DNA of 64,000 nt from Paenisporosarcina macmurdoensis (GTDB taxonomy: Bacteria; Bacillota; Bacilli; Bacillales_A; Planococcaceae): contig NZ_JBHSRI010000002.1 in the NCBI RefSeq assembly GCF_042658845.1, positions 1 through 64,000 on the forward strand, in the 5' to 3' direction. Each line of letters begins with the position of its first letter. The first letter of the stretch is position 1. Below are positions 8,096 to 15,909 of this stretch, piece after piece. The notes under the pieces were generated by a model that did no database searches, had not been told where the DNA came from, and saw only the letters and a list, made by a program, of their open reading frames with translations. Position numbers and translations under genes: made by a program.

Positions 8096-8740
8096 ATGAA
8101 GGAATTTCAAGATTATGAAATGCTTGATGTGATTGGGGAGTTGTTTTCGGATGAAATCTCGATCGCTCTATCAGACGATGAACGATATGTGTATTACCGT
8201 CCAAGCGTCCGAGTGGATTTGAAAATAAAGGCGGGCGATTTGGTGAAATCAGGATCACTTGCTCACAAGGCGTTAAGCTCTGGACATAAGGTATCTGACT
8301 TCATCAACCGTGATGTATTTGCTGTTCCTTACCATGGCATGGCCATTCCTTTTCACCGGGATGGGAAAATCGTTGGCAGTGTGACAGCCATTTATCCTTC
8401 ATTCACGGAAGGTAAGTCTGTGGTAATGGTGAAAACTCAAGACGGCTGGATGCCTGTACCCTTTACTGACGTGAAGTATTTGGAAGTGCGTGGGAAGAAA
8501 ACGCATGTTGAGGCTAATGGGGTTTCGGGTTCACATCGTAATTCTCTTCAGTCTTTTGAATATGTATTGCCGCGAGAGTTGTTCGTTCGCTGCCATCGAT
8601 CGTTTATCGTCAATGTGCACCATATACGTGAAGTCTTTCCAGATACGCATTCAACTCTTTTGCTGTTGATGAGTGACGGCACTAAAATTCCTGTGAGTCA
8701 ATCGTACGCTAGTTATTTCCGGAAATTGCTTGATTTCTAA
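8096..8740 (+). CDS. LytTR-family transcriptional regulator with N-terminal sensor domain
   Basis: A 214-residue DNA-binding regulator. Residues about 110-214 are a LytTR domain: VMVKTQDGWMPVPFTDVKYLEV, FEYVLPRELFVRCHRSFIVNV and LLMSDGTKIPVSQSY match the strand order and the RCHRSFIVN hallmark. Residues 1-100 resemble a PAS/GAF-like sensor (FINRDVFAVPYHGMAIPFHRDGKIVGSVTAIYP) rather than a response-regulator receiver, so no histidine kinase is required. A ribosome binding site (GGAAGAGGTG) precedes ATG. It is 124 bp upstream of the CoA-transferase gene on the same strand. A regulatory link to that gene is inferred from adjacency only. Confidence 0.85.
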   Translation: MKEFQDYEMLDVIGELFSDEISIALSDDERYVYYRPSVRVDLKIKAGDLVKSGSLAHKALSSGHKVSDFINRDVFAVPYHGMAIPFHRDGKIVGSVTAIYPSFTEGKSVVMVKTQDGWMPVPFTDVKYLEVRGKKTHVEANGVSGSHRNSLQSFEYVLPRELFVRCHRSFIVNVHHIREVFPDTHSTLLLLMSDGTKIPVSQSYASYFRKLLDF

Positions 8741-8753
8741 TAGACTGTTTCAG

Positions 8754-8795
8754 CTAGGGGTTTACCTGTTTCAGCGGGTAAATCCCTGTTCTGTT
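8754..8795 (+). terminator. Hairpin between the lytTR and CoA-transferase genes
   Basis: AGGGGTTTACC / GGGTAAATCCCT stem around a TGTTTCAGC loop. The following bases are T-rich but not a clean T-run, so it may be a weak terminator or attenuator. Confidence 0.55.
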
Positions 8796-8864
8796 CCTTG
8801 AAACGCTCATTACCATCTATTTTTGTTAGAATTATTAAAAAGTTATGAAATAGAGGTTGAGCGC

Positions 8865-10379
8865 ATGGAAACAAAAATGAAACGAATCAAGCATCCGAAG
8901 TTAAAAAGTCTCGTTGTAACGCCAGAGGAAGCAGCGTCGTGGATTAATGACGGAATGACACTTGGTTTAAGCGGCTTCACAAAAGCGGGCGATGCGAAAG
9001 CGGTTCCTTTTGCGCTAATCAAGCGTGCCGAAACTGAAACATTTAAAGTAAATATTTATACAGGAGCCTCTCTTGGGTCAGATGTCGACACAGCGTTTGC
9101 TGAAGCGGGTATTGTCGGAAAACGACTGCCATTCCAAGCAGATCCAGTGATGCGTAGCAAAATAAATAATGGCGATATGCTGTTTGTTGACCAACATTTG
9201 TCCCATACAGCGGAACTTATTCGTGCTGAAGTAATTGGTCCGATTGACTTCGCTATATTGGAAGCGGTTTCAATATCTGAAGATGGCTTTATTATTCCAA
9301 CGACTTCAGTTGGGAATTCAGCAATTTTCGCGGAACATGCCAAGCACATCATAGTGGAAATAAACATGGCGCAGCCAGAAATCCTTGAAGGTCTACATGA
9401 TATTTATGATACTGGCAAGCAAGGTGAACGCCAACCTATCCCATTAACGAAACCAGACGATCGTATTGGGACAACAGGAATAAAAGTTGATCCTGCAAAA
9501 ATTAAAGGCATCGTGTTTACTAACCAATTGGACTCACCGTCTACAATTGTGGCTCCAGACGCTGAAACTAAACAAATGGCTGACCATTTATTAGACTTTC
9601 TTCGTTTGGAAATTCGTCAAGGGAGACTGACTGAAAAGCTAGCTCCACTACAATCAGGAATTGGCTCAGTTGCTAATGCCGTGCTACACGGAATGGTTGA
9701 TTCGGAATTCACGGATCTCGATATTTACTCGGAAGTGTTACAGGATTCAGTATTCGACTTGATTGATGCTGGAAAAGTAAGGTCTGCTTCATGTTGTTCC
9801 ATTACATTGTCAGAGGATAAGATGGACCAGGTGTTCGGTAATTTTGAGAAATATCGTGACAAAATTATTATGCGTCCTCAAGAAATTTCCAATCACCCTG
9901 AAATTATACGTCGCCTCGGATTGATTTCTATTAATACGGCACTTGAGTTCGACATCTATGGAAATGTTAACTCCACTCACGTGTCAGGGACCAACATGAT
10001 GAACGGCATCGGTGGCTCCGGCGACTTTGCTCGGAACGCACGTCTTGCGATTTTTGTCACAAAATCAATTGCAAAAGGTGGTAAGATTTCAAGTGTCGTG
10101 CCGTTTGTATCACATGTTGACCATACGGAACACGACGTTGACATCGTTGTCACTGAGCAAGGTTATGCCGATCTTCGCGGCTTAGCTCCACGAGAACGAG
10201 TACCGTTAATTATTGAAAACTGTGTGCACCCGACCTATCGAGCACAGATGTGGGAATATTACACGGAAGCGTTGGGACGTGGCGGGCAGACCCCCCACGT
10301 ACTAGAAAAAGCTTTCCTTTGGCACACGAACCTTAAGCAACAAGGGACGATGCTGCAGGAAGTGGGACAATTAGTATAA
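8865..10379 (+). CDS. Acetyl-CoA hydrolase / succinate CoA-transferase family protein
   Basis: A 504-residue class I CoA-transferase predicted to move CoA between acetyl-, propionyl- or succinyl-CoA and a carboxylate. Typical features are GLSGFTKAGDAKAVP near the N-terminus, the presumed catalytic Glu in DIYSEVLQDS (about residue 289), NMMNGIGGSGDFARNA (about 380-395), and VPFVSHVDHTEHDVDIVVTEQG. The length matches YgfH/Cat1-type enzymes (about 490-510). ATG 8865 is preferred over TTG 8823 because AGAGGTTGA precedes it and the family starts here. A strong terminator follows. Which acyl pair it uses cannot be told from sequence alone. The upstream neighbour is a LytTR regulator. Confidence 0.88.
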   Translation: METKMKRIKHPKLKSLVVTPEEAASWINDGMTLGLSGFTKAGDAKAVPFALIKRAETETFKVNIYTGASLGSDVDTAFAEAGIVGKRLPFQADPVMRSKINNGDMLFVDQHLSHTAELIRAEVIGPIDFAILEAVSISEDGFIIPTTSVGNSAIFAEHAKHIIVEINMAQPEILEGLHDIYDTGKQGERQPIPLTKPDDRIGTTGIKVDPAKIKGIVFTNQLDSPSTIVAPDAETKQMADHLLDFLRLEIRQGRLTEKLAPLQSGIGSVANAVLHGMVDSEFTDLDIYSEVLQDSVFDLIDAGKVRSASCCSITLSEDKMDQVFGNFEKYRDKIIMRPQEISNHPEIIRRLGLISINTALEFDIYGNVNSTHVSGTNMMNGIGGSGDFARNARLAIFVTKSIAKGGKISSVVPFVSHVDHTEHDVDIVVTEQGYADLRGLAPRERVPLIIENCVHPTYRAQMWEYYTEALGRGGQTPHVLEKAFLWHTNLKQQGTMLQEVGQLV

Positions 10380-10384
10380 AATTT

Positions 10385-10420
10385 AACACATCCAATCATT
10401 TTGATTGGATGTGTTTTTTA
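10385..10420 (+). terminator. Terminator of the CoA-transferase gene
   Basis: A perfect stem ACACATCCAATCA / TGATTGGATGTGT with a TTTT loop, followed by TTTTTATT. Confidence 0.92.
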
Positions 10421-10426
10421 TTGTGG

Positions 10427-10662
10427 ATATCGTGAGTAGTTAGGGATATATCGTGAGTAGTGAGCAGGATATCGTGACTACACAAAATCAGCACAATTGA
10501 ACATGCTTGAAATGGTGACATTTGGCCAGCCAAATGTCACGTTGCTGTGGTGAGCAGTTGAGCAAGAAGCGCGGGGGTTTATCGTGAGTAGTGAGAATTA
10601 TATCGTGACTAGACTGCACGATATCGTGAGTAGTCATCACTATATCGTGACTACACAAAATC
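10427..10662. repeat. 21-bp-period array, family 2, locus b
   Basis: Units start at 10427, 10448 and 10469, then after an inserted hairpin element at 10579, 10600, 10621 and 10642. All steps inside each block are exactly 21 bp. The unit is ATATCGTGA(G/C)TAGT plus seven variable bases. Confidence 0.88.
10469..10566. repeat. Hairpin element inside array 2b, copy 1
   Basis: A ~98-bp unit repeated 173 bp downstream (10642-10739) with only a few substitutions. Its centre (10515-10540) is a perfect palindrome, GTGACATTTGGC - CA - GCCAAATGTCAC. It begins with an array word and ends in GTGAGCAGTTGAG, which resembles the array word. Confidence 0.85.
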
Positions 10663-10739
10663 AGCACAATTGAACGTGCTTGAAATGGTGACATTTGGTC
10701 AGCCAAATGTCACGTTGCTGTGGTGAGTAGTTGAGTAAA
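10642..10739. repeat. Hairpin element inside array 2b, copy 2
   Basis: Second copy of the 10469-10566 unit. The palindromic core is at 10688-10713, with one arm base changed (GGCC to GGTC). It ends GTGAGTAGTTGAGTAA. Confidence 0.85.
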
Positions 10740-10888
10740 AACGCTGCCAAAGTAAAGGTTTGAACATCATAGTTTATTTGTGTCGAAAATTGACATAAAT
10801 ATTACTAAAAATAGGCTAATGGATACAAGAAAATGAAATAAATTTTACCTATAATTAATTGAGTTTAAGAGAGAGGGAGTTTGTTTCA

Positions 10889-12457
10889 GTGAACAAGTTA
10901 ATAAAATTAGTAATGGCTTTGATCGTAAGTTTATCTATAGTGTCACTTCCTACAGGGAAGGCACAAGCAGCGGGTTTTCCTGATGTTACAAGTTTTAAAA
11001 AGGAAATAGATTATTTAACCGAACAAAAAGTAATAAGTGGATTTAAAGATGGGACATTTCGTCCGTCAGTTAAACTTACGCGTGCGCAAGCAGTTGTCAT
11101 GATTATGCGTGCAATTGGCATGCCTGAAACGCCAGTGGAAAACCCAGGATTTTTAGATGTAAGCACAACAACATTTGGCTATAAAGAAATTGCCTATGCA
11201 GTTAGCTTAGGTATCATTAATGGGAAAAGCCCAGAGCAATTCGATCCTGCAGGAAACATAACGCGAGCAGAAATGGCAACAATTCTAGTAAATGCCTTTG
11301 AAATGGGCGGTTTATTTCCACCAGGATTCAAAGATGTTTCAACTAAGTCATGGGCATACCCATACATCTCGTCATTAGCTGCAAACAATATTACAGTTGG
11401 CTATGATGATCAAACTTTCCGCCCCAAAAATCCGATTGACCGTGCACAATTCTCAGCATTTTTAGCACGTATTCTTAATCCTGAATTCCAACCTTCATCT
11501 CCGCTGGTAAAAGATTCTCTTGTTGATATGACAGCAGAAGCAAATATCGTTGATGTTGTGAAGAATCCGGATAAGCCTATTATTTACTTTATTGATGCGC
11601 TATCAAATTCTCTTGTTATGTTGAATTTAGAAACATACGAAGAACAGTTTGTTGACCTTAAATATCCTGCTGAAAAACTTATCATCAAAAACGGCAAGAT
11701 TTTTGTCACGCAACTCCTTCAAGGAAGAAGTTCATATAACTTTATCGACATGCAAAAAGGACTTATTAATGTCTATGATGCGAATGATCTTACTTTATTA
11801 AAAGAAGTGAACGTGAATATCGATCCTTATGACATTGCTGTCGATGATTCAGAAACTCTAATCATTTCTTCGGGTTCTGGTCAACATACAGAAGTCCAAA
11901 CATACAACTGGAAAACGTCTGAAGAATTATCATCTGCCTTTATTAATGATCGTAAGTTGATTGAATTGTCACCTACCATCAATAAAGTATACTCGGTAGA
12001 TACTCACCACTATACGGGGAAAATAGAGTCATACACGTTGCTTGATGGGAAAATCACGAAGGACGTGATGGAACCTCGCTTCTTTGGAAATGAATTACGA
12101 GGATATATTCAATTTACTCCAGACGGCAAGTATATCTTCAATGGAAATGGAACCATATATACATCAAGTAGCCAGAAATCAAGTGATTTGTCGCCACTTG
12201 GACAATTAGCAACTCCGTTCTCAACCATAACTTTCGATTTGGCTGGCAATGGAATGTTCTTGGCTGATCGTTCAAATGAAATTATTGCCTACGACTATGA
12301 ATTACTAGAACCGGTTTATTCAATGGAGACATATGGGAAAATTGATCACCTCTTCTACGTAGAAGAGACAGGTGAACTATATGCCTTCACTAAATTAAAA
12401 ATGAATAACTCAGCCATAGAATATACTGCGTTAGAACGTATTTATTTAGGCGAATAA
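10889..12457 (+). CDS. S-layer-homology protein with beta-propeller-like C-terminus
   Basis: A secreted, cell-wall-anchored protein of 522 residues. The GTG start at 10889 has GAGGGAG nine bases upstream and gives a clean signal peptide ending at AQAAG; TTG 10859 is upstream and less likely. Three SLH domains follow (about residues 30-75, 90-140, 150-200) with TRAQAVVMI, TRAEMATIL and DRAQFSAFL cores that bind pyruvylated secondary wall polymer. Residues 220-522 contain repeated strands (IIYFIDALSNSLVMLNLET, INVYDANDLTLLKEVNV, IIAYDYELLEPVYSM) like a YVTN/PQQ-type propeller. The ligand is unknown. A terminator follows. Confidence 0.85.
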   Translation: MNKLIKLVMALIVSLSIVSLPTGKAQAAGFPDVTSFKKEIDYLTEQKVISGFKDGTFRPSVKLTRAQAVVMIMRAIGMPETPVENPGFLDVSTTTFGYKEIAYAVSLGIINGKSPEQFDPAGNITRAEMATILVNAFEMGGLFPPGFKDVSTKSWAYPYISSLAANNITVGYDDQTFRPKNPIDRAQFSAFLARILNPEFQPSSPLVKDSLVDMTAEANIVDVVKNPDKPIIYFIDALSNSLVMLNLETYEEQFVDLKYPAEKLIIKNGKIFVTQLLQGRSSYNFIDMQKGLINVYDANDLTLLKEVNVNIDPYDIAVDDSETLIISSGSGQHTEVQTYNWKTSEELSSAFINDRKLIELSPTINKVYSVDTHHYTGKIESYTLLDGKITKDVMEPRFFGNELRGYIQFTPDGKYIFNGNGTIYTSSSQKSSDLSPLGQLATPFSTITFDLAGNGMFLADRSNEIIAYDYELLEPVYSMETYGKIDHLFYVEETGELYAFTKLKMNNSAIEYTALERIYLGE

Positions 12458-12465
12458 ATAAAAAG

Positions 12466-12515
12466 TGCCCTTGCTTCCTAATGACTCACGTCATCGAGGC
12501 GGCAAGGGCTTTTTT
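12466..12515 (+). terminator. Terminator of the SLH-propeller gene
   Basis: GCCCTTGC / GCAAGGGC stem with an internal CATCGA-type loop, followed by six T residues. Confidence 0.85.
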
Positions 12516-12542
12516 GATCAATGGCCGTTCTTTCTAATGGCG

Positions 12543-12660
12543 ATATCGTGACTTGGCAGCAGTATTTCGAGACTAGACAAGGATATATCGTGAATTGTGG
12601 GCTGGATATCGGACTAATAAGAGTTATATCGTGACTAGCCAGCAATATATCGTGACTAAA
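12543..12660. repeat. 21-bp-period array, family 2, locus c
   Basis: Units start at 12543, 12564, 12585, 12606, 12626 and 12647: five steps of 21, 21, 21, 20 and 21. The short step is a single-base deletion (ATATCGGACTA lacks one T). It lies between the SLH gene and the arg promoter. Confidence 0.85.
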
Positions 12661-12678
12661 CATATTTCTTTATCACAA

Positions 12679-12715
12679 AAAGCGAATGCCCTTAACGGCA
12701 TATCGCTTTTTTATA
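12679..12715 (+). terminator. Hairpin with T-run upstream of the arg promoter
   Basis: AAAGCG(A)ATGCC / GGCATATCGCTTT stem around CTTAAC, then TTTT. It insulates argC from upstream transcription. Confidence 0.7.
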
Positions 12716-12743
12716 TTCCTACTGTGAAAAAAACTTTTTCTGC

Positions 12744-12774
12744 CATTGAATATAAATTCGTTTATGTGTATAAT
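12744..12774 (+). promoter_or_regulatory. argC promoter with overlapping ARG box
   Basis: -35 TTGAAT (12746-12751), 17-bp spacer, -10 TATAAT (12769-12774). CATTGAATATAAATTCG at 12744-12760 resembles the Bacillus AhrC/ArgR operator (CATGAATAAAAATTCAAG) and covers the -35, consistent with arginine-dependent repression. Confidence 0.75.
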
Positions 12775-12813
12775 AATGAACATTAGAATTTATTGGAAAT
12801 GGGAGTTGGTGAA

Positions 12814-13851
12814 TTGAAAGCTACTATAGTAGGTGCTACAGGGTATGGTGGTTTAGAACTCATGCGAATACTAAATAATCATCCTTACATAAATATTCAT
12901 TCTGTCGTATCGAACTCTTATGCCGGGAAAGACGTAAAAGATGTTTATCCTCATTTGTCAGGTGCGAACTTGCCTGTTCTCGCAGCGATGAATATGGAGA
13001 ATTTAGAGGACGGAGCAGACATCGTCTTTTTCGCAACACCTTCTGGAGTCAGTAAGGAATATATTCCGCAACTTATTGAAAAAGGAATCAAGTGCATTGA
13101 TTTGTCGGGAGATTTCCGGCTTACATCACCAGCTGTATATGAGCAATGGTATATGCATCCTTCCGCTTCACAAGACTATTTGAATAAAGCCGTGTATGGA
13201 CTGAGTGAAATGAATGAAAAGGTAATCGAAGGAGCACAGTTGATTGCAAATCCAGGCTGTTTTCCGACGGCATCTTTGCTAGCGATGATCCCAATAGTTA
13301 AGACAGGCTGGATCGACGAGAACTCCATCATCATTGATGGCAAGACAGGGGTGTCTGGAGCTGGTCGAGGAGTATCACTCGGTACTCATTTTTCCGAAAC
13401 GAATGAAAATGTAAAAGCATATAAGCTTGGCAAGCATCAGCATATTCCAGAAATGGAGCAGGTGCTGTCTGACATCGTCAGCAAACCTATTCAATTAACA
13501 TTTAGCTCACATCTGGTACCCATGACGCGGGGAATCCTATGTACGATTTATATGAAATTAACTGAAACGGTAACGCTGGAGATGGTCGTTTCGATGTATA
13601 AAGAATTTTATCGAAATCGTCCGTTTGTGCGAATCCGAACTGACGGGACTTACCCATCGACGAAGGAAGTGTATGGTTCCAACTACTGTGATATTGGGTT
13701 CGCGCTAGATGTTCGAACGAATCAATTAATCATCGTTTCTGTGATTGACAATGTAATGAAAGGTGCGGCGGGTCAAGCTGTGCAAAATGTGAACATCATG
13801 ATGGGCTGGACGGAAACAACCGGATTAGAGTTATCACCACTTTATCCATAA
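12814..13851 (+). CDS. argC: N-acetyl-gamma-glutamyl-phosphate reductase
   Basis: Third step of ornithine/arginine synthesis: NADPH reduction of N-acetylglutamyl phosphate to the semialdehyde. The product has 345 residues. The N-terminal Rossmann motif is KATIVGATGYGGLELMRIL. The catalytic Cys is in NPGCFPTASLL (about residues 146-156). HQHIPEMEQ and SSHLVPMTRGI are family signatures. TTG 12814 is chosen because the family begins MK(V/A)xIxGATGYGG and GGGAGTTGG lies upstream; TTG 12793 would add seven unconserved residues. It is the first gene of argCJBD, with argJ 12 bp downstream. Confidence 0.95.
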   Translation: MKATIVGATGYGGLELMRILNNHPYINIHSVVSNSYAGKDVKDVYPHLSGANLPVLAAMNMENLEDGADIVFFATPSGVSKEYIPQLIEKGIKCIDLSGDFRLTSPAVYEQWYMHPSASQDYLNKAVYGLSEMNEKVIEGAQLIANPGCFPTASLLAMIPIVKTGWIDENSIIIDGKTGVSGAGRGVSLGTHFSETNENVKAYKLGKHQHIPEMEQVLSDIVSKPIQLTFSSHLVPMTRGILCTIYMKLTETVTLEMVVSMYKEFYRNRPFVRIRTDGTYPSTKEVYGSNYCDIGFALDVRTNQLIIVSVIDNVMKGAAGQAVQNVNIMMGWTETTGLELSPLYP

Positions 13852-13863
13852 GGAGGCAAAACA

Positions 13864-15096
13864 ATGGAGCAGACGCTTATTCATAAAAATCTTAAACTGA
13901 AAACAATAGAAGAGGGATCCATTTCATCGCCAATGGGATTCAAAGCAGGGGGTCTGCATTGCGGACTCAGAAGAAAAGCACTGGATCTAGGCTGGATTTA
14001 CTCGGAAGTACCTGCAATTACCGCAGGCGTTTACACGACCAATTTATTCCAGGCTGCCCCTTTGACTGTGACAAAAGAAAGCATTGCGGTTGAACATAAA
14101 ATTCAGGCCATCCTTGTGAATTCTGGTAATGCCAACGCATGCACCGGAGAGGAAGGAATGAAAAATGCTCTTGAAATGAGAGACCACTTTTCTTTATCAC
14201 TCGGAATTCCACAACATTATGTTGCGGTCACTTCAACAGGTGTGATTGGCCAACAATTACCAATCGACAAAATCCATAACGGGATTAAGGAAATAGACGT
14301 AACGAACAGCCAAGAGGGTCATTTTGAGCAAGCCATTTTAACAACCGATACTACGGTAAAACATCTCGCTGTTAGCTTAGAAATTGACGGGAAAAAGGTG
14401 GTGATTGGTGGAGCTGCAAAAGGGTCTGGCATGATTCACCCAAATATGGCGACGATGCTTGGTTTTGTTACGACTGACGCAGCAATTGCACCGGATGCTT
14501 TACAGACAGCTTTGAAAGAAATCACGAATCAAAGCTTTAACATGATTACCGTAGATGGCGATACGAGTACGAATGACATGGTGTTGATTTTAGCGAATGG
14601 TCTGGCAGAGAATTATGAATTATCCCCAGCTCATCCACAATGGAATGTTTTCATTTCAGCCTTGAAAATGGTCTGTGAGGAACTTGCCAAAAAAATCGCG
14701 CGTGACGGAGAAGGAGCCACAAAGCTAATCGAGGTTGAGGTTACGGGTGCTCTTGAAAAAGAAACGGCAGAAGTGATCAGTAAGACGATCGTTGGCTCAA
14801 GTCTAGTGAAAACAGCAATCTTCGGAACAGACGCGAACTGGGGAAGAATCATTTGCGCAGTCGGTTATAGCGGGAAAATGATTGATCCATTAAAAGTTAC
14901 GGTTAAAATTGGTCCAATAACAGTAGTTGAAAACGGCTTACCTCAAGATTTTAGCGAAGAACTAGCAAAACAGTATCTTCAAAACGAGCATATTAACATT
15001 ATGGTCGATTTACAAGAGGGAGATGAAAGCGCAATTGCATGGGGCTGCGATTTAACGTATGACTATGTTCGAATTAATGCATCGTATCGAACTTAA
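13864..15096 (+). CDS. argJ: Bifunctional ornithine acetyltransferase / N-acetylglutamate synthase
   Basis: Transfers the acetyl group from N-acetylornithine to glutamate, recycling acetyl groups; many Bacillales enzymes also use acetyl-CoA. The product has 410 residues. The self-cleavage site is in HPNMATMLGF, with Thr197 as the new N-terminal nucleophile of the beta subunit. AKGSGMIHPNMAT, TVDGDTSTNDM and FGTDANWGRI are family signatures. Ribosome binding site AAGGAGG. It is the second gene of the operon, 12 bp after argC and 15 bp before argB. No separate argA or argE is needed for the pathway in this arrangement. Confidence 0.95.
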   Translation: MEQTLIHKNLKLKTIEEGSISSPMGFKAGGLHCGLRRKALDLGWIYSEVPAITAGVYTTNLFQAAPLTVTKESIAVEHKIQAILVNSGNANACTGEEGMKNALEMRDHFSLSLGIPQHYVAVTSTGVIGQQLPIDKIHNGIKEIDVTNSQEGHFEQAILTTDTTVKHLAVSLEIDGKKVVIGGAAKGSGMIHPNMATMLGFVTTDAAIAPDALQTALKEITNQSFNMITVDGDTSTNDMVLILANGLAENYELSPAHPQWNVFISALKMVCEELAKKIARDGEGATKLIEVEVTGALEKETAEVISKTIVGSSLVKTAIFGTDANWGRIICAVGYSGKMIDPLKVTVKIGPITVVENGLPQDFSEELAKQYLQNEHINIMVDLQEGDESAIAWGCDLTYDYVRINASYRT

Positions 15097-15111
15097 AAAG
15101 GAGGCATTCAA

Positions 15112-15909
15112 ATGGAATATCTAGTCATAAAGTGTGGTGGGAGCGTGATCGATGAGGTTCCCGCATCCTTTTATCAAGAGTTGTGTGACATACGAGCCTC
15201 TGGGAAGTACATGCCGATTATCGTCCACGGTGGTGGCAAATTAATTACCAGTCTGCTTGATCAATTAAAAATTCCTACTGTTTTTGTGGAGGGGTTGAGG
15301 GTGACTACAGATGAAATGTTGGATGTGATTGAAATGGCACTTAGTGGATACATGAATAAATCAATCACTCGTAGGATTTTACAGGCCGGCGGGCAAGCGG
15401 TTGGAGTCAGTGGGATAGATGGCTGGCTATTAGAAGCACAACAGGCCGATGTAAATCTAGGTTTTGTGGGAAATGTGAAATCAGTAAATGACACATGGCT
15501 CAAACAGCTATGCGACTTGAACTATATCCCAGTAGTATCGCCACTTGGAATGGACGAAAGTTGGCAAAGATACAATATCAATGCCGATACAGCTGCGGCC
15601 GCCATTGCAGGAAAGTTAAAATGTCCATTGGTATTAATGAGTGACATCCCTGGTATTTACGAAGAAATAAACGGTGAAAAACAAACCATACCCACGTTAA
15701 CCACCGTCGAGCTTGATGTCCTCATCGACAACGGGTCAATCACTGGCGGAATGATTCCGAAAGTGAACGCTGTGAAGGATGCCCTTAATAAAGACGTGAA
15801 GGAAGTCGTCATCATGGACGGTCGACAAAAGAATGGATTAACCCTTTATTGTAATGAAGAAGTCATTGGTACCAAACTATACATAAAAGAGGAGCTGCTC
15901 CATGTCTAA
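15112..15909 (+). CDS. argB: Acetylglutamate kinase
   Basis: ATP-dependent phosphorylation of N-acetylglutamate, usually the feedback-controlled step in non-cyclic pathways. The product has 265 residues of the amino-acid-kinase fold: VIKCGGSVID (residues 4-13), VHGGGKLITSLLDQL (about 39-53), ALSGYMNKSI, and YNINADTAAAAIAGKL (about 152-167), with a C-terminal GSITGGMIPKVNA Mg-ATP segment. Ribosome binding site AAAAGGAGG. Its 3' end overlaps argD by eight bases, implying translational coupling. It lacks the N-terminal helix of arginine-inhibited kinases. Confidence 0.95.
   Translation: MEYLVIKCGGSVIDEVPASFYQELCDIRASGKYMPIIVHGGGKLITSLLDQLKIPTVFVEGLRVTTDEMLDVIEMALSGYMNKSITRRILQAGGQAVGVSGIDGWLLEAQQADVNLGFVGNVKSVNDTWLKQLCDLNYIPVVSPLGMDESWQRYNINADTAAAAIAGKLKCPLVLMSDIPGIYEEINGEKQTIPTLTTVELDVLIDNGSITGGMIPKVNAVKDALNKDVKEVVIMDGRQKNGLTLYCNEEVIGTKLYIKEELLHV

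Noticed and set aside
10488..10706. Minus-strand frame with SHDI/THDI repeats
   Set aside because: The repeated peptide is a by-product of a 21-bp (seven-codon) DNA repeat. The frame contains the hairpin elements and lacks a ribosome binding site.
7874..12660. CRISPR array interpretation of the 21-bp repeats
   Set aside because: Repeat words are 8-14 bp and spacers 7-13 bp, far too short. No leader or cas genes are present.
12478..12663. Minus-strand 61-aa frame
   Set aside because: Translation of array 2c and the terminator of the SLH gene; no start signal.
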